Assembly: GCA_964616985.1 (NCBI GenBank)
Contig: CAZTVF010000159.1
Coordinates: forward strand, 1 to 9,841
Origin: CAZTVF01 sp964616985
GTDB taxonomy: Bacteria > Planctomycetota > Phycisphaerae > SM23-33
Length of the DNA: 9,841 nt
Direction: 5' to 3'
Part shown: positions 1-6,417 of the stretch, one piece after another
How the letters are laid out: the number at the start of each line of letters is the position of its first letter
Position numbering within the stretch: the first letter of the stretch is position 1
Program-made: the position numbers and the translations under genes
The notes under the pieces: generated by a model
Database searches by the model: none
Told to the model about the DNA's origin: nothing
Seen by the model: the letters and a program-made list of their open reading frames with translations, nothing else

Positions 1-363
1 CGCCAAGCGTAAAGACTCTCTCTTGAATTGTGGCGGAAAACGGGGGCAGGTCACTATCATCGGCAAGTTGTTGTTGACATAGATGTGCGTCTCTTTGCGT
101 GAGATGCATACAAGCATTCGGTCCACATATGACTCGATCAGACCAGCATGTCTGACGTACTCGTTGAACCCTTCCAGCATCGTGTAGAATCCAAGACCTT
201 CGTCGAACGTGTGGTAGCCGCAGACTTCCATGAGGACTTTCTCTCCAGGCCGAGCAGCCGAAGCCGAGAAGCCGGCCATAACCTGCTGTGTAGGCACGAT
301 GATCGGTCTGGGTTGGATTGGTTTGGGATTTGGCACAACACCGTCCATGATGGAACCCCGCAT
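1..363 (-). CDS. Hypothetical protein, 5' part only (cut by window edge)
   Basis: An open frame on the minus strand runs from an ATG at 363 to the left edge without a stop, giving 121 residues and continuing outside the window. An in-frame TAG lies about 30 bases upstream of the ATG, so the coding region cannot begin much earlier. A second in-frame ATG (codon 6, at 348) is an equally possible start; neither has a strong SD. The visible protein starts with a Pro/Ile/Val-rich stretch (residues 8-25), followed by a mixed region resembling a folded domain: KVLMEVCGYH, then an aromatic-rich part, then THIYVNNNLPMIV. There is no signal peptide or membrane segment, and I do not recognise the family. 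G+C over the first 120 bases is about 49%, well below the 65-73% of the genes to the right. It lies downstream of the tRNA-Arg on the same strand. Confidence 0.6.
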   Translation of the reverse strand, partial: MRGSIMDGVVPNPKPIQPRPIIVPTQQVMAGFSASAARPGEKVLMEVCGYHTFDEGLGFYTMLEGFNEYVRHAGLIESYVDRMLVCISRKETHIYVNNNLPMIVTCPRFPPQFKRESLRLA

Positions 364-403
364 TCGCAAGTCCAGTAAGGGTTGGCTCCAAATCTAGTGG
401 CAA

Positions 404-530
404 GAGAGCAGAAAGTGGAGAGGAGACCGCGGAGAGCGGTCTGCCGCAAGTTGGCGGCTTGGCAATGATTGTGGCTCTGCCGCTGTTCTACTTTCTACTG
501 CTCTCCTCTCTATTGCCGCGAAGCGGCAAT
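404..530. repeat. Cluster of intergenic hairpins beside the tRNA
   Basis: Three compact inverted repeats lie between the partial gene and the tRNA. They are AGACCGC/GCGGTCT with a 5-base loop (424-442), GCCGC/GCGGC with a 6-base loop (443-458), and ATTGCCGC/GCGGCAAT with a 3-base loop (512-530). An imperfect outer pair, 404-416 with 490-505, matches 13 bases around a 3-base insertion, so the first two hairpins could sit inside a larger stem. The third hairpin begins at the discriminator base of the tRNA and would form directly downstream of it in the transcript. It has no U-run, so it is at best an atypical terminator or a processing signal. The rest of 364-529 shows no coding signal. Confidence 0.5.
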
Positions 531-603
531 ACGCCCGACAGGATTCGAACCTGTAACCCTCGGTTCCGAAGACCGATGCGCTATCCAATTGCGCCACGGG
601 CGC
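530..603 (-). tRNA. tRNA-Arg (anticodon TCG)
   Basis: The 74-nt minus-strand sequence folds as a complete cloverleaf. It has a 7-bp acceptor stem GCCGGCG-type pairing of GCGCCCG with CGGGCGT (first pair G-U), a D arm with a GCGC/GCGC stem, and an anticodon stem TCGGT/ACCGA around the 7-base loop CTTCGGA. The variable loop is GGGTT and the T arm is ACAGG/CCTGT with loop TTCGAAT. The anticodon at 567-569 is TCG, which reads CGA and probably other CGN arginine codons by wobble. The discriminator is A; the 3' CCA is not encoded (next bases TTG) and must be added post-transcriptionally. tRNA 3' ends are common integration sites, and the sequence downstream of this one is compositionally different. 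Confidence 0.96.
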
Positions 604-687
604 GGCTGGCCGATTTCCCCTGCGAACGGCTTTTCGGCCTGTTTCAGGGGGTTTCGCCGTCGGCTGTTTCGGCGTTGCGTCTATGAG

Positions 688-716
688 AGTCTACGGGAGT
701 CGCCACCGGAATGCAA
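688..716 (-). promoter_or_regulatory. Possible promoter for tRNA-Arg
   Basis: On the minus strand TTGCAT (711-716) and TAGACT (688-693) are 17 bases apart, matching the sigma70 consensus at 3/6 and 4/6 positions. The site is about 85 bases upstream of the mature tRNA 5' end. It is the best candidate I could find in 604-720, but the match is weak. Confidence 0.25.
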
Positions 717-747
717 GGTTGGCAATCCCGAGTTCCCCGTCGAGAGC

Positions 748-775
748 TTGACGAGGCTGGCGAGGCCACTACAAT
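748..775 (+). promoter_or_regulatory. Sigma70-type promoter of the sialidase-like gene
   Basis: TTGACG (748-753) and TACAAT (770-775) are separated by 16 bases; each hexamer matches the consensus at 5 of 6 positions. Predicted transcription would begin near 782, giving a 5' untranslated region of just under 60 bases before the ATG at 840. The site lies inside the longest possible open frame of the gene, which argues for the downstream start. Confidence 0.6.
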
Positions 776-839
776 CCGGATCGTTGACGAACGCTGCAGA
801 AGGCGAACGCCTGGCAGATGTCGTCTGCAGAGGGCCCCA

Positions 840-2078
840 ATGAACACACTCGCACGCGTTGAATCCTGCAGCGTCTTCGTGCCTTCTCCACAGCCGGGCG
901 TTGCGGTCGTTGGCTCGAGCTACTACACGCGGCCGCAGGGCGAGGACCTGATCAGCGTGCACTGGCTCATCACGCGAAGCGACACCGCCGATGTTGCCTA
1001 TGTCCGCTATTCACAGGACAACGGCCGGACCTGGAGCGAGCCCGTCACCCAAGCCTGCCATTTCGCCGACGCGCGGGGGATGGGCCGTCGCCATCCGCGG
1101 GGCGGGTACGTCGATCCGGCCACCGGACGCTACATCACCATCTGGACCGAAGGCGTCCTGCCCACAGACAATCCACTCGAGGGCATGCGCCAATGGAAGC
1201 TGCACTACTCGGTTTCCACCGACGGCGCCAGGACGCAGCTCGTCAACGAGCAGATCATCCACGAGGGCCCACACTATGACGCCGTGCACCACCTCCCGGG
1301 CGTCACGACCGGCTGCAACTGCGTCATGATGGGCGACCTGGGCCAGCGGCCGCTCACGCGAAGTGACGAGACGATCCTGGTGCCCGTCCAGAGCAGCCCG
1401 GCGGGGCCCGACGGCATGTACTGCAATCCCGGCGCGGGGTACACGTATACCGACTGCCTGCTCCTGATGGGCCGATGGCGCGGCGACGGCGGCCTGAACT
1501 GGCGGGCCTCGCAGCGGATCGTCGGCGACCCTGCGCGGACCACGCGGGGGATGATCGAACCGACCATCGCCGAGTTGGCCGATGGCCGCATCCTCATGAT
1601 CATGCGAGGCAGCAACGACGCCCGGCCGCAGCTGCCGGGGCATCGCTGGTGTGCCTTGTCCGGCGACGGAGGCCATACCTGGTCGCGGCCGGAACCATGG
1701 ACCTACGATGACGGCGAGGCGTTCTTCTCGCCCAGTTCGTGCTCGCAGTTGATCCCCTGCCAGGACGGCCGGCTGGTGTGGATGGGCAACATCTGCCGCG
1801 ACAACCCGGCGGGCAACTCGCCGCGATACCCCATCGTCCTGTGCGAAGTGGACCGCTGCACCGGCAGGGTCAACCGCCAATCGCAGACGATCATCGACGA
1901 TCGCCGCGAGGGTGAAGGCCCCGACCTGACGCTGTCGAACTTCTACGTCCGCCAGGACCGCCGCGATGGAAGCCTGCTGCTGCACATGACGCGGTTCTTC
2001 GCCCGCCCCCGTGCCGGCGATGCGGGCCAACCGGACTGGACCGCCGACGCGATGCTGTACCGAATCGTCCTGCGGTAG
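840..2078 (+). CDS. Sialidase-fold (BNR repeat) protein, predicted cytoplasmic
   Basis: This 412-residue protein resembles the bacterial exo-alpha-sialidase/BNR-repeat group of six-bladed beta-propellers. Two Asp-box motifs (S-x-D-x-G-x-T-W) are clear: SQDNGRTW at residues 58-65 and SGDGGHTW at 274-281. A third, degenerate one may be STDGARTQ at 126-133. The segment EPTIAELADGRILMIMRGS (240-258) is the conserved blade entry seen in planctomycete sialidase-like proteins. I cannot place the arginine triad with confidence, so cleavage of sialic acid is not established; other acidic-sugar glycosidases or non-catalytic propellers share this fold. The start is ATG 840 because GAGGG (830-834) precedes it by 5 bases and a promoter lies at 748-775; the frame stays open upstream to 711. 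There is no signal peptide, unlike most relatives that act outside the cell. It is followed by a terminator and converges with the DUF374 gene. Confidence 0.85.
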   Translation: MNTLARVESCSVFVPSPQPGVAVVGSSYYTRPQGEDLISVHWLITRSDTADVAYVRYSQDNGRTWSEPVTQACHFADARGMGRRHPRGGYVDPATGRYITIWTEGVLPTDNPLEGMRQWKLHYSVSTDGARTQLVNEQIIHEGPHYDAVHHLPGVTTGCNCVMMGDLGQRPLTRSDETILVPVQSSPAGPDGMYCNPGAGYTYTDCLLLMGRWRGDGGLNWRASQRIVGDPARTTRGMIEPTIAELADGRILMIMRGSNDARPQLPGHRWCALSGDGGHTWSRPEPWTYDDGEAFFSPSSCSQLIPCQDGRLVWMGNICRDNPAGNSPRYPIVLCEVDRCTGRVNRQSQTIIDDRREGEGPDLTLSNFYVRQDRRDGSLLLHMTRFFARPRAGDAGQPDWTADAMLYRIVLR

Positions 2079-2110
2079 CCTGCGCATGCCCGCCGCTGGG
2101 AGGACCATTC

Positions 2111-2130
2111 CAGCCCACGGGGCTGTTTTC
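2111..2130 (+). terminator. Rho-independent terminator of the sialidase-like gene
   Basis: A 6-bp stem CAGCCC/GGGCTG with loop ACG is followed by TTTT (2126-2129), about 33 bases after the stop codon. The T-run is on the plus-strand side, so it would act on the sialidase transcript. It ends just before the stop of the convergent gene. Confidence 0.6.
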
Positions 2131-2133
2131 GCC

Positions 2134-2853
2134 TCAGGACCGTAGCGCGCGGAGCTGGCCGAGGGTGAGGAAGGCGGAGGTGGCGGCGCCGGTGGCGAGG
2201 CGTTCGGCCTGGAGCTGGGCGGCGTCGAGGGCGGTTTGCACGCGATGGAGTTCGGCGTGGCGGGCGTCGCGATCGAGATGGGCGGCAATGCGAATCGCGG
2301 GGCCGGCGACGACGTAGGCGCGGCAGAACGGCAGCGGGATGGCCACGGGCATGGAACGCGGGCCCAGCAGCATGTAACGCGTCGGGGCGATACCGATGGG
2401 CACGATGGGCATGCCGGTGTGGCTGGCCAGCGCCACCGTGCCGGGCCGGGCCTGGCGGCGCGGGCCCACGGGGCCGTCGATGGGAATCGCCAGGTGGCCG
2501 CGATCGGCCGAGCGGATCATTGCCCGCAGCGCCGACCGCCCGCCGCGGTTCTTGCCGCTGTGATCGGTGGCGCCGCGGATGGCCTGGCCGCCGAACCGCT
2601 GCACCACGCGATCAATCACGTCGCCGTCGCGCCCGCGCGAGATGAGCGGGCGGGCGGCCCCGGCGTGCGTGTAGGCGGGCACCAGCAGCATCTCGTGCCA
2701 GAAGATGTAGATCGTGGGGCCATCGGCCAGGTGCGGCACGGCCTGCGGGTCGCCCAGGGAAAAGCGAAACCGCAGCGTGCCGATCCAGCTTCGGATCAGG
2801 CCCGCGGCAATCGCCGCCTTGGTGTCCGCAGAGACCTTGGGAAGAATTCGCAA
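2134..2853 (-). CDS. DUF374 lysophospholipid acyltransferase-like protein
   Basis: The predicted 239-residue protein matches the DUF374 branch of the LPLAT/AGPAT-like acyltransferases. In order it shows IYIFWHEMLLVPAY (48-61, putative catalytic His53), a SRGRDGDVI block (72-80), FGGQAIRG (87-94), and IPIDGPVGPRRQARPG (123-138). The last of these corresponds to the family's 'DGPrGPrr..kPG' signature, and is followed by TGMPIVPIG (146-154). Family members are thought to act on membrane lipids or lipid A/Kdo-like substrates; the substrate here is unknown. The start is uncertain. TTG at 2853 has GAAAGGA 7 bases upstream and is preferred; TTG at 2883 (10 residues more) and GTG at 2874 lack an SD. 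It follows the glycosyltransferase on the same strand by 66 bases (36 if the longer start is used), so the two are probably co-transcribed and may serve the same envelope glycolipid. The C-terminal 50 residues are Ala-rich and helical. Confidence 0.82.
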   Translation of the reverse strand: MRILPKVSADTKAAIAAGLIRSWIGTLRFRFSLGDPQAVPHLADGPTIYIFWHEMLLVPAYTHAGAARPLISRGRDGDVIDRVVQRFGGQAIRGATDHSGKNRGGRSALRAMIRSADRGHLAIPIDGPVGPRRQARPGTVALASHTGMPIVPIGIAPTRYMLLGPRSMPVAIPLPFCRAYVVAGPAIRIAAHLDRDARHAELHRVQTALDAAQLQAERLATGAATSAFLTLGQLRALRS

Positions 2854-2919
2854 CGGTCCATCCTTTCGCTGCACAGTATCCAAAGGCGAGGCGCCGGTCG
2901 CAAGAGCGTGCGGGCTCCT

Positions 2920-4299
2920 TCAACCGTCGCAGCGCCCTGCTGACGCCCGCTCCAGCAGGGCCAGCCATTCGGCCGCGACATCGGCCCACGTCCGCGACGC
3001 GACGTGGCGGGCCGCGGCGCCCTGTCTCTCGACGGCTGCGTGCCGGTCCTGCAGCACGGGGGCGAGCTTGCGGCAAAGATCGTCGAGGTCTCGGGGATCG
3101 AAGAATGCGACGTTGTCGGCGAACAGTCCCAGCGGCTCGCGCAGCACGGGCAGGTCGGCGCACACCAGCGGGCATCCAGTCGTCAGGGCCTCCACCGGCG
3201 GCAGCCCGTAACCTTCGTGAAGCGATGGGAAGACCATCGCCGCCGCGCACTCATACAAGCCCCGCAGGTCGGCCAACGGAATGTCGCCCAGGCAGCGAAC
3301 GTAGTCGCCGCCGCCGCAGGCTGCGATCTCGGCCGCAATGTAAGGCGGCGGCGTGGTGATGCCCGTGAAGACGACGCCCACGTCCAGGCCGTGCTGGCGG
3401 CGCAGGCGATCGGCCGCCCGGAGGACCATCGCGTGGTTCTTGTACAGCCGGAACGCCGCGGGGTAGAAGACGAACCGCCGCGGCAGGCTGTGCCGGCGGC
3501 GAAGCTCCGCCTCGGGCGTGGGCCGGGCGAAGGCCAGCGCCGCCGGCGCCGCCAGCGGGATGACGGCGGTCCGGTCGGTGGCGATACCCAACTGCCCCAG
3601 CAGATCCTGGCGACGGACATGCTCGGCCGCACAGACGCATCGCTCCGCCGCGTGCGCGTGGCGCATCGTCCGCTCGAACAGTTCGGCGGTTCGGGCGGGC
3701 GAGAAGCCCTCGGCGTGGTGGCGATAGACGAGGTCGAACAGCAGCAGCACGCGGGGGGCGTTCAAGGCGTCCAGGTCCGGCGTGTCGGGGTGCGGCAGCA
3801 GCCAGATGTCGCATGCGGTCTGGCGGGCCTGCTGTATCACGCGCTTGTATCGCTGCGAGATCAGGCCCCGCCACGTGACCCGGGGCCACCCCAGCGTCCA
3901 ATCCCTTAGCCGTGCGCCAAGGCCACGCCGGGCCGAAGGCGGCGATGCTTGGGCCGCGCCGCCCGCCACGGCAGGCGCAGAGGCCACGACGTCATGGCCG
4001 CGACGCGCGCGGAGGAGCAGGCCGCCGATCTTGTGCGCTGCCCATCGCGTCGCCTGCACCAGCCACACCTTGAGCCTGAGGATGCCGCCGCCGGTGTGGC
4101 CGACCAGCGTCACGTCAAGCCCGCGGGCGTACTGCAGCAGAAGGCGATGCACATCGGGGTCGCAGGGGCTGACCAGCAGCACGACCTGCGGGGGGGTGGG
4201 CAGTTGCGTGAGGCCTTGCAGCAGATTGGCCACGAAGACGCCGATGCCCTCCGAAGGCTTCAGCGTGGTCCCGTAATCACACCAGATGCCGATCTTCAC
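2920..4299 (-). CDS. GT4-type glycosyltransferase (GT-B fold)
   Basis: This 459-residue protein resembles family 4 retaining glycosyltransferases that move a nucleotide-activated sugar to a lipid or glycan acceptor at the cytoplasmic face of the membrane. The C-terminal domain is typical: FYPAAFRLYKNHAMVL (278-293), FTGI (311-314), and the E-x7-E donor-binding motif HEGYGLPPVEAL (361-372; Glu362 and Glu370), then GCPLVCADLPVLREPLG (375-391). The N-terminus begins KIGIWCDYG with a glycine-containing loop (SEGIGVFV, 16-23), as expected for the acceptor domain. Residues about 100-132 form an Ala/Pro/Arg-rich insertion that may be a flexible loop. Start GTG 4299 is chosen because GGAGG lies 4 bases upstream and the protein then starts at the first beta strand; the frame stays open to 4383. 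Donor and acceptor sugars cannot be told from sequence. It precedes the DUF374 gene and follows zwf on the same strand, with a palindromic element between. Confidence 0.88.
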   Translation of the reverse strand: MKIGIWCDYGTTLKPSEGIGVFVANLLQGLTQLPTPPQVVLLVSPCDPDVHRLLLQYARGLDVTLVGHTGGGILRLKVWLVQATRWAAHKIGGLLLRARRGHDVVASAPAVAGGAAQASPPSARRGLGARLRDWTLGWPRVTWRGLISQRYKRVIQQARQTACDIWLLPHPDTPDLDALNAPRVLLLFDLVYRHHAEGFSPARTAELFERTMRHAHAAERCVCAAEHVRRQDLLGQLGIATDRTAVIPLAAPAALAFARPTPEAELRRRHSLPRRFVFYPAAFRLYKNHAMVLRAADRLRRQHGLDVGVVFTGITTPPPYIAAEIAACGGGDYVRCLGDIPLADLRGLYECAAAMVFPSLHEGYGLPPVEALTTGCPLVCADLPVLREPLGLFADNVAFFDPRDLDDLCRKLAPVLQDRHAAVERQGAAARHVASRTWADVAAEWLALLERASAGRCDG

Positions 4300-4433
4300 A
4301 CAGCCTCCAAGGGCGGGCCATCGCCGGCGGCACCGCGCGGGGGGCTGAGGTTCCTCGGGCATGCGGCCGCTCCGCCGCGGCATTCACGATGTGATACACT
4401 AGCCGCGCCGCGGCCGGAAGTCCAGAGTCGCCG

Positions 4434-4527
4434 GGCGATCTCCAGGGCCATCGCATTCTCGGCTTTTCTCGAATAACCACGGGCGGGACGCCCGTGCTAC
4501 GAGAATGCGACTGCCCTGGGGCGATCT
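4434..4527. repeat. REP/MITE-like palindromic element between zwf and the glycosyltransferase
   Basis: A 78-base core (4442-4519) is bounded by 20-base inverted repeats, 4442-4461 and 4500-4519, that match at 18 positions. The centre is a perfect palindrome CACGGGCG-GGA-CGCCCGTG (4478-4496), nested within TTCTCG/CGAGAA (4466-4471 and 4500-4505). The core is flanked by an exact 8-base direct repeat GGCGATCT (4434-4441 and 4520-4527), which looks like a target duplication. However, the similarity continues inwards on the left and outwards on the right as CAGGGCC, so nested repeat growth is an alternative. There is no ORF inside. Read as protein, the centre gives HGRDARATR, a peptide I remember from spurious ORFs of many environmental bacterial genomes. 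In the zwf transcript it would fold into a long hairpin. Confidence 0.65.
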
Positions 4528-4558
4528 CTGCCAGGGCCGCAGCACGGGGGTATCGGTT

Positions 4559-6301
4559 TTACTCGCGCCAGCGGCCGGGGGTGTTCTTGCCCATGGCGTT
4601 GGCGGGGGGCTGGGGATCGAGCACTTCCATGGCGGCGCGGGCGGCGGGCGATTCCACCGGCGTCGATTGCACCTCGCCGGCGACGTCGGGGACGACCACG
4701 GCGGCGGGCGAGGCCGCGGTCGGCGCGGTCGCCGCGGGGCCCGCGGTGATCTGCAGCACCGGTTCGGCCTCCTGTGAAGCAGGCGTGACCACGGGGCCCT
4801 TGGCTGCCGGCGATTGCCAGCTTCGCCCATCGCGGGCGATCAGCACCTCGGCCGCCTCGGGGCCCCACGTGCCCGCACGGTAGTTGGGAAAATCCAGCGG
4901 CGGCACGCTCTGCCACACTTCCAGGATCGGGTCGATGATGCCCCACGCCTCCTGCAACTGCTCCGACCGCATGAACTGGCTCTGGTCGCCCAGCAGCGCG
5001 TCCAGCAGCAGCGTTTCGTAAGCCTCCGGCGGCGAGGCGTGGAACGTCTCCTTGTAGCCAAACCGCATGTTCACGGGCGAGAGGCGCATCTGCTCGCCGG
5101 GGTACTTCGCCTGGAACGACAGCATGATCTCTTCCTCGGGCTGGATGCGGATCATCAGGCGGTTGGGCTCCCACTCGGCCACCGGCGAATTGGGGAACGT
5201 GTGGTGGGGCACCGGCCGGAACTGGATCGATACGTGCGACTGCCGCGCCAGCAGGCACTTGCCCGTCCGCACATAGAACGGGACGCCTTGCCATCGCCAA
5301 TTGTCGACGAAGAATTTGACGGCCGCGAAGGTCTCGACGTTGCTCTTGGGATCGACCTTTTCCTCCTGCCTGTAGCCGAGCATCTCGCGCCCCTGGATCC
5401 ACCCCGGGCCGTACTGGCCTCGCACGGCGATCTGGTGCACCTCGCCGGGGGTGATGCGGCGGATGGCGCTGAGGACGTCGACCTTTTTGTTTCGAAGTTC
5501 GTCGGGGCAGTAGGAGACGGGGGGCTCCATGGCGATCAGGCACATCACCTGCAGCAGGTGGTTCTGCACCATGTCGCGCAGGGCGCCGGCCTGCTCGTAA
5601 TAGAAGCCGCGGTGTTCGACGCCGACCTCCTCGGCCATCGTGATCTGCACGTTGTCGATGTAGCTGCGGTTCCACACGGGCTCGAAGAGCGAGTTGGCGA
5701 AGCGGAAGGCTAGGATGTTCTGCACGGTCTCTTTGCCGAGGTAATGGTCGATGCAGTAGATCTGGGATTCGTCGAAGATCTCGGTGAGTGCCTGGTCCAG
5801 TTCGCGGGCCGATTCCAGATCGCTGCCGAAGGGCTTCTCAATCACGATCTTGGAGCAGGGGAGGTCCTTGGCCAGCTTGATCTCCCCCAGGTGCCGCGAG
5901 ATCGCCTGGACCATCGAGGCGGGCACGGCGAGGTAGAACAGGTACTGCGAATCTTCTTCCCACTGGGCCGACTTTGCGGCCAGCAGGTCGCGCAGCGCCG
6001 CGAAGGCGGTGGGTTGGGTGAAGTCGGCGGAGAGATAGCTGAGGCGGCCGGCGAATTCGTTCCACTGGGCGGGGTCAGTTTTGCCGCGCCGCGAAAACGT
6101 CTCCACGCTCTGGTGAAGCTGCTGCCGGAAGTCGTCGTCGGTCCAGGGCTGGCGGTCGATGCCCAGGATGTGCACCTTTTCGCACAGGCAGTTGCTGAGG
6201 AACAGGTTGTACAGTGCCGGGATCAGCTTGCGCTTGGTGAGGTCGCCCGCAGCGCCGAAAATGACCACGATCGAGGACTTGGGCTGATAGCACTTCCGCA
6301 T
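4559..6301 (-). CDS. zwf: Glucose-6-phosphate 1-dehydrogenase with C-terminal extension
   Basis: The enzyme oxidises glucose-6-phosphate to 6-phosphogluconolactone with NAD(P)+, the entry step of the oxidative pentose phosphate and Entner-Doudoroff routes, in the cytoplasm. Visible motifs are the Rossmann loop FGAAGDLTKRKL (15-26), EKPFG (155-159), the substrate site IDHYLGKE (184-191), and GALRDMVQNHLLQ (239-251), whose His248 aligns with the catalytic His of the family. YRAGTWGPEAAEVLIARDGRSW (474-495) is the usual family terminus. The protein then continues for about 82 more residues (499-580) rich in Ala, Pro, Val and Thr, so it is 580 residues long instead of the usual 480-520. Start ATG 6301 is preceded by AGGAG with 5-base spacing; the frame stays open upstream but lacks family similarity there. 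It is divergent from the DksA-like gene (116-base gap). No clear sigma70 promoter is visible. Confidence 0.97.
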   Translation of the reverse strand: MRKCYQPKSSIVVIFGAAGDLTKRKLIPALYNLFLSNCLCEKVHILGIDRQPWTDDDFRQQLHQSVETFSRRGKTDPAQWNEFAGRLSYLSADFTQPTAFAALRDLLAAKSAQWEEDSQYLFYLAVPASMVQAISRHLGEIKLAKDLPCSKIVIEKPFGSDLESARELDQALTEIFDESQIYCIDHYLGKETVQNILAFRFANSLFEPVWNRSYIDNVQITMAEEVGVEHRGFYYEQAGALRDMVQNHLLQVMCLIAMEPPVSYCPDELRNKKVDVLSAIRRITPGEVHQIAVRGQYGPGWIQGREMLGYRQEEKVDPKSNVETFAAVKFFVDNWRWQGVPFYVRTGKCLLARQSHVSIQFRPVPHHTFPNSPVAEWEPNRLMIRIQPEEEIMLSFQAKYPGEQMRLSPVNMRFGYKETFHASPPEAYETLLLDALLGDQSQFMRSEQLQEAWGIIDPILEVWQSVPPLDFPNYRAGTWGPEAAEVLIARDGRSWQSPAAKGPVVTPASQEAEPVLQITAGPAATAPTAASPAAVVVPDVAGEVQSTPVESPAARAAMEVLDPQPPANAMGKNTPGRWRE

Positions 6302-6417
6302 GACTGCTCCTGTTGTGCGAAGACCGTACGATGTGACAGATGATCGTTCTACGCTGGCTTGAGGCTGAAGTTCAGGCTTTGCTTCCCTAGAATGACCAAG
6401 AAAGGGGCGAGGTCCAC
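6302..6417. promoter_or_regulatory. Divergent intergenic region of zwf and the DksA-like gene
   Basis: Both genes must be controlled from this 116-base gap. On the plus strand TAGAAT (6388-6393) is a good -10 for the DksA-like gene, but the hexamers 16-18 bases upstream are poor (best CTGAAG, 3/6). An imperfect dyad AGGCTGAA-G-TTCAGGCT (6362-6378, 7 of 8 pairs) sits just upstream and could be an operator or activator site. No convincing promoter is seen for zwf. Confidence 0.3.

Noticed and set aside
711..839. Upstream extension of the sialidase-like gene by 43 residues
   Set aside because: It contains the promoter (748-775), is Arg-rich with no family similarity, and the ATG at 840 has a good SD.
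459..843. Plus-strand frames across the tRNA (459-686, 469-843)
   Set aside because: They read through the antisense of the tRNA and hairpins and show no protein-like features.
1011..2288. 425-residue open frame on the minus strand
   Set aside because: It is antisense to the sialidase-like gene, with Pro/Ala/Arg-rich low-complexity content and no motifs; long shadows are usual in GC-rich DNA.
2236..2943. Plus-strand frame of 235 residues and an overlapping minus-strand frame 2612-3250
   Set aside because: Both overlap the DUF374 and glycosyltransferase genes in other frames and have repetitive Gly/Ala/Arg composition without similarity.
4434..4538. CRISPR-like repeat pair
   Set aside because: Only two copies of a short direct repeat occur, without regular spacers or cas genes; the inverted-repeat element explains them better.
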